DNA of 5,921 nt from an uncultured Actinomycetes bacterium (GCA_945957335.1 CAMFLJ010000246.1:1-5921); one strand, 5' to 3'. Shown: positions 1 through 5,921, counted from the stretch's first letter. Program-made: numbers and translations. Notes: generated by a model not told the origin, from the sequence alone.

Positions 1-1903
1 AGCCGGAGGTGGCCCGGCCGTTGGCCTTGATGAGGGTGTTGGCGTTGAACGCCTTGAGGCCCTGGCCGCTGCTCACCGGGGTGTTCTGGGCGACCGGCGT
101 GCCGGCCTGGGTGAGCTGGTCGTAGGTGTTGCCCAGGGCGTCGGTGAAGGAGCCGGAGTCACGGTTGACCCGGGGGGTCCAGCCGAGCTGGTTGCCCGAG
201 AACGACTTGCCACCGGCGGCGGTGAAGTCGCTGACCGAGGCCGCGATGTTGAACGGCGTGTCGGCGTCACGGGTGTCGACGACGGTGACCTGGTTCAGGC
301 GGCCGGAGGCGGCGAAGTACTGGCCCCGGCCGTACTGCGTCGCACCGGTGGCGACGAACTTGGCGGCGCCGAGCTCGACACCGCACCACGTCGGGTAGGT
401 CGGGTTGGCCTCACCGGTCGTGGCGTTCACCGGGTAGGGGTACTGCGCAGCGTTGGCCTGGTCCTGGGCGCCGGCGGCGACCGGCGTGGAGCCGGCACCG
501 GGGGTGGTGCCCACGGCGCTGAAGGGCAGGCCGGACTGCGACAGGTACGGGGTCTGACCGGTCTGGGGGTCGGGGTTGTCACCGTCGTTGAGCGGGGTGG
601 CGGCGGGGATCCCGTTCGGGAAGCCCAGCTGGGCCGACTCGGCGTCGAGGGTGCCGTAGCGCCCGCACACCTGGGTGAGCACCAGGGCACCGGTGGGACG
701 GGTGACGGTGATCTGCTGGTCGAGCACCGAGCTGGCCAGCACCGTGCCCGACTGGGCGGCGGTGGCGGCACCCGTCTGACCGGCCGGGGCCGAGAACAGC
801 GGGGTCACGGAGATCCAGAAGACGTCACCGGCAGCACCGGTCTGGGTGAAGGTGGTCTGGGTGGTCGGCACCGTGAACGGCGAGCCTGCGACCGGGGTGG
901 CGGTGGCCAGGGTCGCACCCTTGAGCACCGACACGCTGAACCCGGAGTGGGTCGCACCGGCGGGAGTGCCGGTGTAGCCGTTCCACGACGCGGTCACCTG
1001 ACCGGCCGTCCCGACGACCGCCAGGCCCGTGACGGCCGGAGCGACCGGCAGCGACGGGGTGAAGTTGACCGTCGACGAGGCGGTGCTCGTGCCGGTGGCA
1101 TTGGTGGCGGTCACCGACACGCCGTAGGTCGAGCCGTTGGTCAGGCCGGTGAAGGTCTGAGCCGTCGGGGTGAACCCGGCCGTACCGGAGACGGTGCGGG
1201 GAGCCGGGGCGCCCGGGCCCGTCAGGGTGTAGGTGTAGGAGGTCACGCCGGGGGTGGCGGTGACGGTGTTGATGTCGACGGTGACCTGGCCGTTGCCGTT
1301 CACCGAGGCGCCCGTGCCAGGAGCCTTCACCGACGGGGCGGACGGAACCGCACCGAAGGCCCAGTTGATCTGGGCGGGGCCACCAGCGGGGTTGCTCGAG
1401 ATCGTCACCGGGATCGACCAGTACGACTGGGTGGCGTTGGCCAGCGAGCACGCAACGCCCACCTGGTACACGCCGGCGGTGAAGTCGGTCGGCGCGTTGA
1501 AGGCGAAGGAGTAGGTGCCCGGCAGCTGGCTGATGGCGCCCGTCGTGATGTCGGTGAGGCCGTTCACGAAGCTGTTGCCGGAGGTGTCGATGAGCGGCTG
1601 GCCGCCGGCCACGTTCGGGCCGGTCGACTTGAACGTCATCGAGTCGAGGTTCGTCGAGTTGGGCACGACGAAGCCCTGCACGCGGTAGCCGCCGGTGGCG
1701 GAGTCTCCCGGGCAGGCGAACGTCGAGCCCGAGGGGAAGCTCAGGGTGAAGTTGGTGGCGGAGGTGCCGCTCTGGGGGCTGATGTTCAGCACCCCGTTGT
1801 TCGTGGCTGCGAAGGCCGGGGTGGCCGCCAGCAGCGGGATGGCGGTCGCGGCGGCGGCCAGGGTGGCCGTTCCGGCGAGCGCCTTCTTGAAACCGATTCG
1901 CAT
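1..1903 (-). CDS. Secreted multidomain beta-rich protein with two FN3-like domains and a WxL-like C-terminal region (3' end outside window)
   Basis: I translated this frame by hand: it is open from ATG 1903 to the left edge, giving 634 residues without a stop, so the C-terminus is missing. Residues 1-32 form a signal peptide (RIGFKK, then an Ala-rich core) with a probable cut after Ala-Phe-Ala32. Residues 33-185 look Ig-like, with Cys64 and Cys152 as a possible disulfide. Residues about 187-285 are a good FN3 match (SYTYTLTG, then FTGLTNGSTYGVSVTATNATG), and about 286-392 a more divergent second copy (VTASWNGY). The C-terminal part has Cys413 and Cys507, then VVDTRDA (541 on), SVSDF and GNQLGWTP (about 571-577), resembling the WxL-like surface domains of Gram-positive bacteria. 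No transmembrane helix or LPXTG motif is visible, but the end is outside the window. An extracellular adhesive or scaffold role is inferred. It follows the PstS-like gene by 141 nt, and partner status is unproven. Confidence 0.88.
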   Translation of the reverse strand, partial: MRIGFKKALAGTATLAAAATAIPLLAATPAFAATNNGVLNISPQSGTSATNFTLSFPSGSTFACPGDSATGGYRVQGFVVPNSTNLDSMTFKSTGPNVAGGQPLIDTSGNSFVNGLTDITTGAISQLPGTYSFAFNAPTDFTAGVYQVGVACSLANATQSYWSIPVTISSNPAGGPAQINWAFGAVPSAPSVKAPGTGASVNGNGQVTVDINTVTATPGVTSYTYTLTGPGAPAPRTVSGTAGFTPTAQTFTGLTNGSTYGVSVTATNATGTSTASSTVNFTPSLPVAPAVTGLAVVGTAGQVTASWNGYTGTPAGATHSGFSVSVLKGATLATATPVAGSPFTVPTTQTTFTQTGAAGDVFWISVTPLFSAPAGQTGAATAAQSGTVLASSVLDQQITVTRPTGALVLTQVCGRYGTLDAESAQLGFPNGIPAATPLNDGDNPDPQTGQTPYLSQSGLPFSAVGTTPGAGSTPVAAGAQDQANAAQYPYPVNATTGEANPTYPTWCGVELGAAKFVATGATQYGRGQYFAASGRLNQVTVVDTRDADTPFNIAASVSDFTAAGGKSFSGNQLGWTPRVNRDSGSFTDALGNTYDQLTQAGTPVAQNTPVSSGQGLKAFNANTLIKANGRATSG

Positions 1904-1907
1904 CAGT

Positions 1908-1915
1908 CTCCCTTT
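1908..1915 (-). promoter_or_regulatory. Ribosome binding site of the FN3/WxL-like gene
   Basis: On the minus strand the sequence AAAGGGAG ends 4 nt before ATG 1903. It fixes the start immediately before a good signal peptide. No convincing -10/-35 pair is visible in the short stretch between this site and the hairpin at 1973-1999. Confidence 0.7.
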
Positions 1916-1972
1916 CGGAGTGTTGGAGTTCGTGGGTGGTGCGAGTGCAGCGGTTGCTCGGCCCCTGGCGGA

Positions 1973-1999
1973 GGCTCCCGGCGACGTGCGCCGGGAGCC
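1973..1999 (-). terminator. GC-rich perfect hairpin after the PstS-like gene, probable terminator or attenuator
   Basis: GGCTCCCGGCG (1973-1983) and CGCCGGGAGCC (1989-1999) are exact inverted repeats: an 11-bp stem with a 5-nt loop. It starts 45 nt past the stop of the PstS-like gene and ends 69 nt before the next start codon. No U-tract follows it on the minus strand. Actinobacterial terminators often lack one, so termination is likely but not certain. Partial read-through into the downstream secreted-protein gene is possible. The palindrome could also work for plus-strand transcripts. Confidence 0.65.
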
Positions 2000-2044
2000 C
2001 TTCCACCGGAGGGACCAGGTCAGGCAGGCTCGGTGCAGCCCGCG

Positions 2045-3322
2045 CTACTGGACGCCGGAGAGCAGCGAGCCCTTGGTCGAGGTGTCACCGCAGTTCGCCA
2101 CGCTGAGGAAGCCGAAGGCGTTGGCCGTGGTCTGGGCGGCGGAGCCGCAGACGACCGCGGTGTAGTTGGCGGCGAGGCCGGGGATGGTGCTGGTGGCGCC
2201 GGTGCTCACGAACATCTGCTTGAGGCCGAGGCTGCCCGAGGCGGTGAGCCGCGAGGTGTCGACGACGTAGTAGAGGTTGCGGCCGAACACGGTGCTGGCG
2301 TAGTAGGTCGCGCTCGGCGTGAGCGGGCCGGTGCCGGTGAAGGGGGCACCCAGGTTGGCGCCGGTGCCGTCGTTGCTGATGGTGGCCAGCTTGAGGGCGT
2401 TGCCGGCGGGCAGGGTGTTCGGGGCCACGCCGTTGGCCTGGGCGATGTAGCTGCCGCCCGAGAATCCGGCGATGACCTCGACGGGGCCGCCGGTCGAGGT
2501 GGCGAGTGCCGTGGCCTTGGCGGCCAGGGTGGTGCCGTTGTTCTCCTCGATGCGACCATCACCGGTGCCGGTGGTGGTGGCGGCGTTGCACAGGGCGGTG
2601 GCGGCGGCCTCCTGGGTGGCGGTGGCGGTGGTCACCGTGTCCCAGAAGCCCTTGGTGCCGGAGCCGAGCTGGATGCCGCACGGGTAGATGTTCACGCCGC
2701 CGATGTTCACGGGGATGGTGGTCGCCGTGAAGATCTGCGTGAGCTCGGCCCGGGTGAAGTCCGTCTTCGGCGTGGCGAGGCCGCCACCGACGGCGTAGGC
2801 CGCAGCGATGCCGTCACGCGAGAACGGGATGTAGGTGAGGTCGGTGCCGGTGTCACCCGAGGCGGGGCCCGCCGACGAGCGGGCGAAGTCGACCTGGCCG
2901 GAGACGATCTTGCTGGCGCAGGCGGCGACGGTGGTCGGGCCGTACACGGTGCCGTCGATCGCGCGGCTGAGCGCACGCCGGCCCTCGGACGAGCCGTTCG
3001 AGCGGTACTGCGAGCCGGCACCGGTCTTGACCGTCATGCACTTGTTCGTCGGGGCGGCGGCGTTCGTCGCATCGAACGAGATCAGCTGCTGCTTGCCGGA
3101 GGCGGCCTGGAGCGGCACGTAGTTCGTGCCGTTCGAGAAGCCGGCGTAGGCGTTGGTCACGTCCTGGATGGTGTCGGAGCCCACGCCGATGAGGGCGGTG
3201 AGCTGCTGGGGGTCGGCGCTGGAGGGCGGCGCGTGGCTGATGAAGGTGGCGGCGCCGGTGCCGACGATCGCGGCTGCTGCCGCGATCCGCCCGAGCTTCC
3301 CCTTGAGGGTGAGAGAAGGCAT
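2045..3322 (-). CDS. PstS-like periplasmic-type solute-binding protein, secreted, ligand uncertain
   Basis: A 425-residue PBP-type binding protein from ATG 3322 to TAG. Residues 1-36 are a signal peptide (KGKLGR, then an Ala-rich core) with a probable cut after Ser-Ser-Ala36; there is no lipobox Cys. PstS-fold landmarks in order: GVGSDTIQDV (46-55), RSNGSSEGRRAL (107-118), VDFARSSAGP (144-153), ELTQIF (193-198), LGSGTKGFW (219-227), RIEENNGT (257-264) and SYIAQANG (291-298). This motif set fits a group of actinobacterial PstS-like proteins I recall, distinct from canonical PstS. Cysteines 95, 135, 215, 245, 392 and 411 could form three disulfides. Positions matching E. coli PstS Asp56 and Arg135 appear to be Ser150 and Ile217, so phosphate binding is doubtful. 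A 75-nt upstream extension to GTG 3397 would bury the signal peptide and is rejected. The only Shine-Dalgarno-like run, GGGAG at 3335-3339, is 12 nt from the start, rather far. Its neighbours are pstB upstream and a secreted FN3 protein downstream. Confidence 0.85.
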   Translation of the reverse strand: MPSLTLKGKLGRIAAAAAIVGTGAATFISHAPPSSADPQQLTALIGVGSDTIQDVTNAYAGFSNGTNYVPLQAASGKQQLISFDATNAAAPTNKCMTVKTGAGSQYRSNGSSEGRRALSRAIDGTVYGPTTVAACASKIVSGQVDFARSSAGPASGDTGTDLTYIPFSRDGIAAAYAVGGGLATPKTDFTRAELTQIFTATTIPVNIGGVNIYPCGIQLGSGTKGFWDTVTTATATQEAAATALCNAATTTGTGDGRIEENNGTTLAAKATALATSTGGPVEVIAGFSGGSYIAQANGVAPNTLPAGNALKLATISNDGTGANLGAPFTGTGPLTPSATYYASTVFGRNLYYVVDTSRLTASGSLGLKQMFVSTGATSTIPGLAANYTAVVCGSAAQTTANAFGFLSVANCGDTSTKGSLLSGVQ

Positions 3323-3379
3323 CTCTGTCTGGTGCTCCCGTTCGGTGAGGTGTCGCCTCCGCTCCTCGAGCGGCTGGCG

Positions 3380-3402
3380 GATCGGCGTGGTCGGCACCGA
3401 TC
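3380..3402. repeat. Inverted repeat in the leader of the PstS-like gene
   Basis: GATCGG (3380-3385) and CCGATC (3397-3402) are inverted repeats 11 nt apart. Inside them, GTG and CAC on the minus strand can pair around CCGAC if two bases are bulged. The site lies 58-80 nt before ATG 3322. It could be a transcript hairpin or a protein-binding site; short inverted repeats are common by chance in DNA this GC-rich. Confidence 0.3.
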
Positions 3403-3414
3403 GACGTGGATCCT

Positions 3415-3430
3415 GACGAACCAGTTCGTC
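3415..3430. promoter_or_regulatory. 16-bp palindrome upstream of the PstS-like gene, candidate operator
   Basis: GACGAAC-CA-GTTCGTC is a perfect 7-bp inverted repeat around a 2-bp centre, lying 93-108 nt before ATG 3322 in non-coding DNA between pstB and the PstS-like gene. Its size and symmetry suit a dimeric regulator, and a 2-nt loop makes it a poor RNA hairpin. I do not recognise a known operator: it is not the direct-repeat PHO box of Streptomyces PhoP. On the minus strand CAGGAT overlaps the downstream half-site and could be a -10 element, but no good -35 was found. Confidence 0.4.
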
Positions 3431-3494
3431 GGCGAAGTGGCTCGCAGGTGAAGCGAGGATGGACGAGCGAAGAGTTCACTCAAGGTCCACCCGG

Positions 3495-3513
3495 AGGGCG
3501 CCGATGGCGCCCC
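3495..3513 (-). terminator. Hairpin directly after pstB, possible weak terminator or processing site
   Basis: GGGCGCC (3496-3502) and GGCGCCC (3506-3512) form a 7-bp stem with a 3-nt loop, plus one G-U pair at the base in the minus-strand RNA. It begins 6 nt after the pstB stop codon. No U-tract follows. It may terminate transcription, stabilise the 3' end of the upstream mRNA, or only reduce read-through into the PstS-like gene. Confidence 0.45.
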
Positions 3514-3519
3514 TTCTCG

Positions 3520-5067
3520 TCAGCCGAAGCGACCGTTCACGTAGTCGTAGGTGCGCGGGTCCTGCGGCGAGTGGAACATCGCGTCGGTCGGCCCGTGCTC
3601 CACGATCACGCCCGGCGTGCCCTGCTCCGCGAGGAAGAACGCGCACTGGTCGGAGACGCGGGCGGCCTGCTGCATGTTGTGGGTGACGATCACGATCGTC
3701 ACCTCCGACCCGAGATCCATGATCGTCTCCTCGATCCGCCGGGTGGACGTGGGGTCGAGGGCGGAGCATGGCTCGTCCATGAGCAGCACGCGGGGCTTGA
3801 TGGCGAGCGCTCGGGCGATGCAGAGGCGCTGCTGCTGGCCGCCGGACAGCCCGCCGCCCGGCGCCCGCAACCGGTCGCGCACCTCCGTCCAGAGGCCCGC
3901 CTTGGTGAGGCAGCTCTCGACGACGTCGTCCTTCTCGGCGTGGTTGATCTTCGTGCCGGTGAGCTTGTAGGCAGCGACGACGTTGTCGTAGATCGACATC
4001 GCCGGGAAGGGGTTCGGCTTCTGGAACACCATGCCGATCTGGCGCCGCGCCTCGGTCAGCTTCTTCTGCGCGTCGTAGATGTCCTCGCCGTCGAGGAGCA
4101 CCTCACCGGCAAGCGAGGCGACCGGGATCATCTCGTGCATGCGGTTGAGGATCCGGAGGAAGGTCGACTTGCCGCAGCCCGACGGGCCGATAAGCGCGGT
4201 GACCTGGCCCGGCTCCATCATCAGCGAGACGCGGTCGAGCACGTGGTGGGTCCCGAACCACGCCGAGATCTCGCGCGCCTCGAGGCCGGCGAGCGGGAGT
4301 GGCTCCGCGGCCGCGCCGGCGCCACGACGGCCCCGGGCGAAGCGCCGGCGCGGGGCGGTTGCGGCCTCGTCGGTGCCGATGTCGGGGTCGTCCTCGACGT
4401 CGGGCAGCGCGGCACCGAGCGCGACCGCGGTGACGGCCTCGGTGGGCGTGCCCGTGAGATCGACGACGTCGTCCGCGTGGGACCCACCGTCGAGCTCGTC
4501 CCAGGTCACGATGGCGACGGCGTCGTGACCAGGCACCGGTTCCTCGACGGGCGACACTGCGTCGGCCGGCGGGGCGGGCAGGTTGGCGTGGTGGTGGAGG
4601 GCGTGCTCCTCGACGAGCGGGTCGTCCGCACCGGCACCCGCCGGCTGCGCATCGGCGCTCTGCGGAGGCCAGACCACTGGCCCCGTCACCGCCGCCCCGC
4701 CCTCGTGGTCGACGCTCCGGGGCAGGAGCGTGTCGAGGAGGTCGCGGAAGCGGGCGCGGTCGCGGTCGGTGACAGCCACGCCGTGGTCGTCGATGCCCGG
4801 CACCACGACGATCGTCCACGGCTCGTCGGCACCGTGGTGCACGGCTTCGACGTCGCCGAGGTGCCACTCCCACTCGAGGTCGCCGTCGGCGGCGACGATG
4901 CGCTGGTCGGTGAGCACGATGGTCGCGGGGTGGACCTCGACGACGGTCGCATCACCACGGGACGGATCCCCGGTGACGAGCTGCACGACCGCGCCGTCGG
5001 GGAAGACGTCTCGCACGGACTCGTTCCGTCCCAGGGCGAGATCGGCACGGATGTCGTTGTCGGGCAC
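3520..5067 (-). CDS. pstB: PstB-type phosphate ABC transporter ATPase with N-terminal PH-like domain and linker
   Basis: A 515-residue cytoplasmic ATPase, about twice the usual PstB length (~255). The ATPase occupies about residues 260-515: Walker A GPSGCGKST (294-302), Q-loop FQKPNPFP (348-355), signature LSGGQQQR (407-414), Walker B VLLMDEP (427-433), D-loop SALD (435-438), switch VTHNMQQAARVSD with His463, and the PstB-typical ending YDYVNGRFG. All catalytic elements are intact, so it should hydrolyse ATP to power uptake through PstC/PstA, neither of which is in the window. Residues 1-116 resemble a bacterial PH/GRAM-like domain (strands ATIVLTDQRIVAAD, EWEWHLGDVEAV, ending in an RARFRDLLDTLL helix). 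Residues 117-258 are an Asp/Ala/Pro-rich, His-containing, probably disordered linker that ends in a basic patch (RRRFARGRR). I chose GTG 5067 because AGGAG sits 6 nt before it. It follows the sortase-like gene by 17 nt, suggesting one transcript. PstB identity is firm; the PH-like call is by eye. Confidence 0.92.
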   Translation of the reverse strand: MPDNDIRADLALGRNESVRDVFPDGAVVQLVTGDPSRGDATVVEVHPATIVLTDQRIVAADGDLEWEWHLGDVEAVHHGADEPWTIVVVPGIDDHGVAVTDRDRARFRDLLDTLLPRSVDHEGGAAVTGPVVWPPQSADAQPAGAGADDPLVEEHALHHHANLPAPPADAVSPVEEPVPGHDAVAIVTWDELDGGSHADDVVDLTGTPTEAVTAVALGAALPDVEDDPDIGTDEAATAPRRRFARGRRGAGAAAEPLPLAGLEAREISAWFGTHHVLDRVSLMMEPGQVTALIGPSGCGKSTFLRILNRMHEMIPVASLAGEVLLDGEDIYDAQKKLTEARRQIGMVFQKPNPFPAMSIYDNVVAAYKLTGTKINHAEKDDVVESCLTKAGLWTEVRDRLRAPGGGLSGGQQQRLCIARALAIKPRVLLMDEPCSALDPTSTRRIEETIMDLGSEVTIVIVTHNMQQAARVSDQCAFFLAEQGTPGVIVEHGPTDAMFHSPQDPRTYDYVNGRFG

Positions 5068-5073
5068 AAAGGG

Positions 5074-5078
5074 CTCCT
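5074..5078 (-). promoter_or_regulatory. Ribosome binding site that decides the pstB start
   Basis: AGGAG on the minus strand lies 6 nt before GTG 5067, ideal spacing. The in-frame GTG at 5088, which overlaps the sortase-like stop codon as GTGA, has only pyrimidine-rich sequence ahead of it, so 5067 is preferred. The site lies in the 17-nt gap after the sortase-like gene, so ribosomes finishing that gene could re-initiate here. Confidence 0.7.
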
Positions 5079-5084
5079 GGGTCG

Positions 5085-5921
5085 TCACAACAGGTTCGGG
5101 AGGAGGCGCGCCACCTGGTCGGCCGCCATGAGGCCGACCAGGAGCAGCAGGGGGAAGCCGACGATCCACGCCCGGGCCCGGCCCCACCGGAACCACGCCC
5201 ACACGAACGCCACCGTGGCGAGGATCAGCGCTTGCAACCAGAGGGCGAGCGCCCACAGCGTGGTGGTGTCCGACGCCATGATCGCGTCGGAGGCGGGGAG
5301 GGTCTTCGGGGTGTACGCCGACTTGCTGGCGGTGAAGGCGTCGCCCTCGAGCTCGGCATCGACCCGCAGGACGCCATCGGGGACGTAGGGGCGCCCGTCG
5401 GCGGTGACGAGCAGGAGCCGACCCTTGCCGGCCTCGAGCTTGGGCGGCGCCGGCTCGTTCTCCCGGCGCACACCCATGACCCGGTAGTCGAACTCTCCTG
5501 CGCCGGTGGTGACGTGGATCGTGTCACCCTCCTGCAGATCGCCGATCTGCGAGAAGGGTCCGCCGTAGATGGCCCGATGCCCCATGATCACCGATGTCCC
5601 GGCCTCGCCCGGGAAGGGCGAGTCGCGTCGGTGGCCCGGGCCGTCGAACATCGTCCCGGAGTTGGTGCCCTCGAGCACCACCTGGCGCACGCCGATCGAC
5701 GGGATCTCCAGGTACGCGATCGGAGTGCCAGGACGGAGCGCCTGGTTGTCGTCGTTCACCGCCGCGATGGGAGCGGTGCCCTTCGCCAGCTGGGCCCGGA
5801 AGCTGTCGTAGTTCGCCTGCTGGGCCGAACGCTCCTGGAAGCCGGAGAGCACGACGAGCTGGAGGACCAGCGTGCCGCAGAGCACCGCCAGGAGCACGAG
5901 GATCCCGCGGGCGAGCTGACC
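5085..5921 (-). CDS. Sortase-fold membrane protein lacking the catalytic cysteine (5' end outside window)
   Basis: The frame is open to the right edge, so the N-terminus is missing; 278 residues are visible, numbered from the edge. A signal-anchor helix (about 6-26) is followed by an extracellular sortase domain: IAYLEIPSIGV (about 68-78), VLEGTN (82-87), then TSVIMGHRAIYGGPF (109-123) with catalytic His115, and RLLLVTADGRPY (168-179). Sortases have TLxTC at this last place; here LLLVTA puts Ala174 (codon GCC) where the nucleophilic Cys belongs. The following LRVDAEL supplies the expected Arg186. The only Cys in the visible protein is in the first helix. Two C-terminal helices (about 222-246 and 251-268) follow. 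Overall it resembles the class D/E sortases of Actinobacteria, but transpeptidation is not expected. A binding or scaffolding role is inferred. The stop codon lies 17 nt before the pstB start. An internal GTG at 5897 would remove the Arg that precedes the first helix, so I do not use it as the start. Confidence 0.85.
   Translation of the reverse strand, partial: GQLARGILVLLAVLCGTLVLQLVVLSGFQERSAQQANYDSFRAQLAKGTAPIAAVNDDNQALRPGTPIAYLEIPSIGVRQVVLEGTNSGTMFDGPGHRRDSPFPGEAGTSVIMGHRAIYGGPFSQIGDLQEGDTIHVTTGAGEFDYRVMGVRRENEPAPPKLEAGKGRLLLVTADGRPYVPDGVLRVDAELEGDAFTASKSAYTPKTLPASDAIMASDTTTLWALALWLQALILATVAFVWAWFRWGRARAWIVGFPLLLLVGLMAADQVARLLPNLL

Noticed and set aside
825..2006. 393-residue minus-strand open frame
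   Set aside because: It is in another frame over the FN3/WxL-like gene, which has a signal peptide, clear FN3 motifs and a Shine-Dalgarno. This frame is Arg/His-rich and featureless.
3323..3397. Longer start of the PstS-like protein at GTG 3397
   Set aside because: It would add 25 charged residues ahead of the signal peptide, has no ribosome binding site, and runs through the leader inverted repeat.
947..3451. 834-residue plus-strand open frame
   Set aside because: It runs antisense to two well-supported secreted-protein genes. Its translation is Gly/Arg/Val-rich low complexity with no recognisable domain, which is typical of a shadow frame in GC-rich DNA.
3474..3480. Possible PHO box (GTTCACT on plus, CTTCACC on minus nearby)
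   Set aside because: Streptomyces-type PHO boxes need tandem 11-nt direct repeats of GTTCACC-like units. Only single, unphased heptamers are present, on opposite strands.
5068..5256. Upstream extension of pstB to the start at 5256 or to GTG 5088
   Set aside because: The extension to 5256 overlaps the end of the sortase-like gene with Pro/Gly/Arg-rich low complexity. GTG 5088 overlaps that gene's stop as GTGA but has no purine-rich site before it, whereas GTG 5067 has AGGAG at 6 nt.
3406..5388. 660-residue plus-strand open frame
   Set aside because: It is antisense to pstB and to the end of the sortase-like gene. Its composition is Arg/Val/Asp/His-rich with no domain, and it arises from the GC bias of the real minus-strand codons.
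1..5921. CRISPR array, tRNA/rRNA, insertion sequence or attachment site
   Set aside because: I saw no regularly spaced repeats, cloverleaf-like sequence, transposase motifs or flanking terminal repeats on either strand.

Overview
The window is GC-rich DNA (roughly two thirds G+C) with GTG start codons, long spurious antisense ORFs and Ala/Thr/Gly-rich secreted proteins. This points to a high-GC member of the Actinomycetota. An Acidimicrobiia-like origin is possible, but that is an impression and not a demonstrated placement. All four real genes lie on the minus strand, so the window is transcribed from its right end to its left end. The first gene is cut by the right edge and the last by the left edge.

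In transcription order: (1) 5921-5085, a membrane-anchored sortase-fold protein that keeps the catalytic His and Arg but has Ala where the catalytic Cys should be. (2) 5067-3520, a 515-residue PstB-type ABC ATPase. Its normal ~255-residue ATPase is preceded by a PH-like domain and an acidic Ala/Pro-rich linker, so it is twice the usual length. (3) 3322-2045, a secreted PstS-like solute-binding protein with six cysteines and no lipobox; several canonical phosphate-contacting residues are not found by eye. (4) 1903-1, a secreted beta-rich protein with an N-terminal Ig-like region, two FN3-like domains and a C-terminal WxL-like region. It is open to the left edge, with 634 residues visible.

Genes 1 and 2 are 17 nt apart and probably co-transcribed. 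A 197-nt gap between genes 2 and 3 holds a hairpin just after the pstB stop, a perfect 16-bp palindrome and a second inverted repeat, so pstS may have its own control. A 141-nt gap between genes 3 and 4 holds an 11-bp perfect GC-rich hairpin, probably a terminator or attenuator.

Together the genes look like an energised or sensory solute-binding module tied to the cell surface. The permeases PstC and PstA, normally next to PstB, are absent from the window. The combination of an apparently inactive sortase, a PH-PstB fusion, an untethered PstS-like protein and an FN3/WxL-like secreted protein is the most interesting aspect. That the four genes act as one system is inferred from adjacency only.
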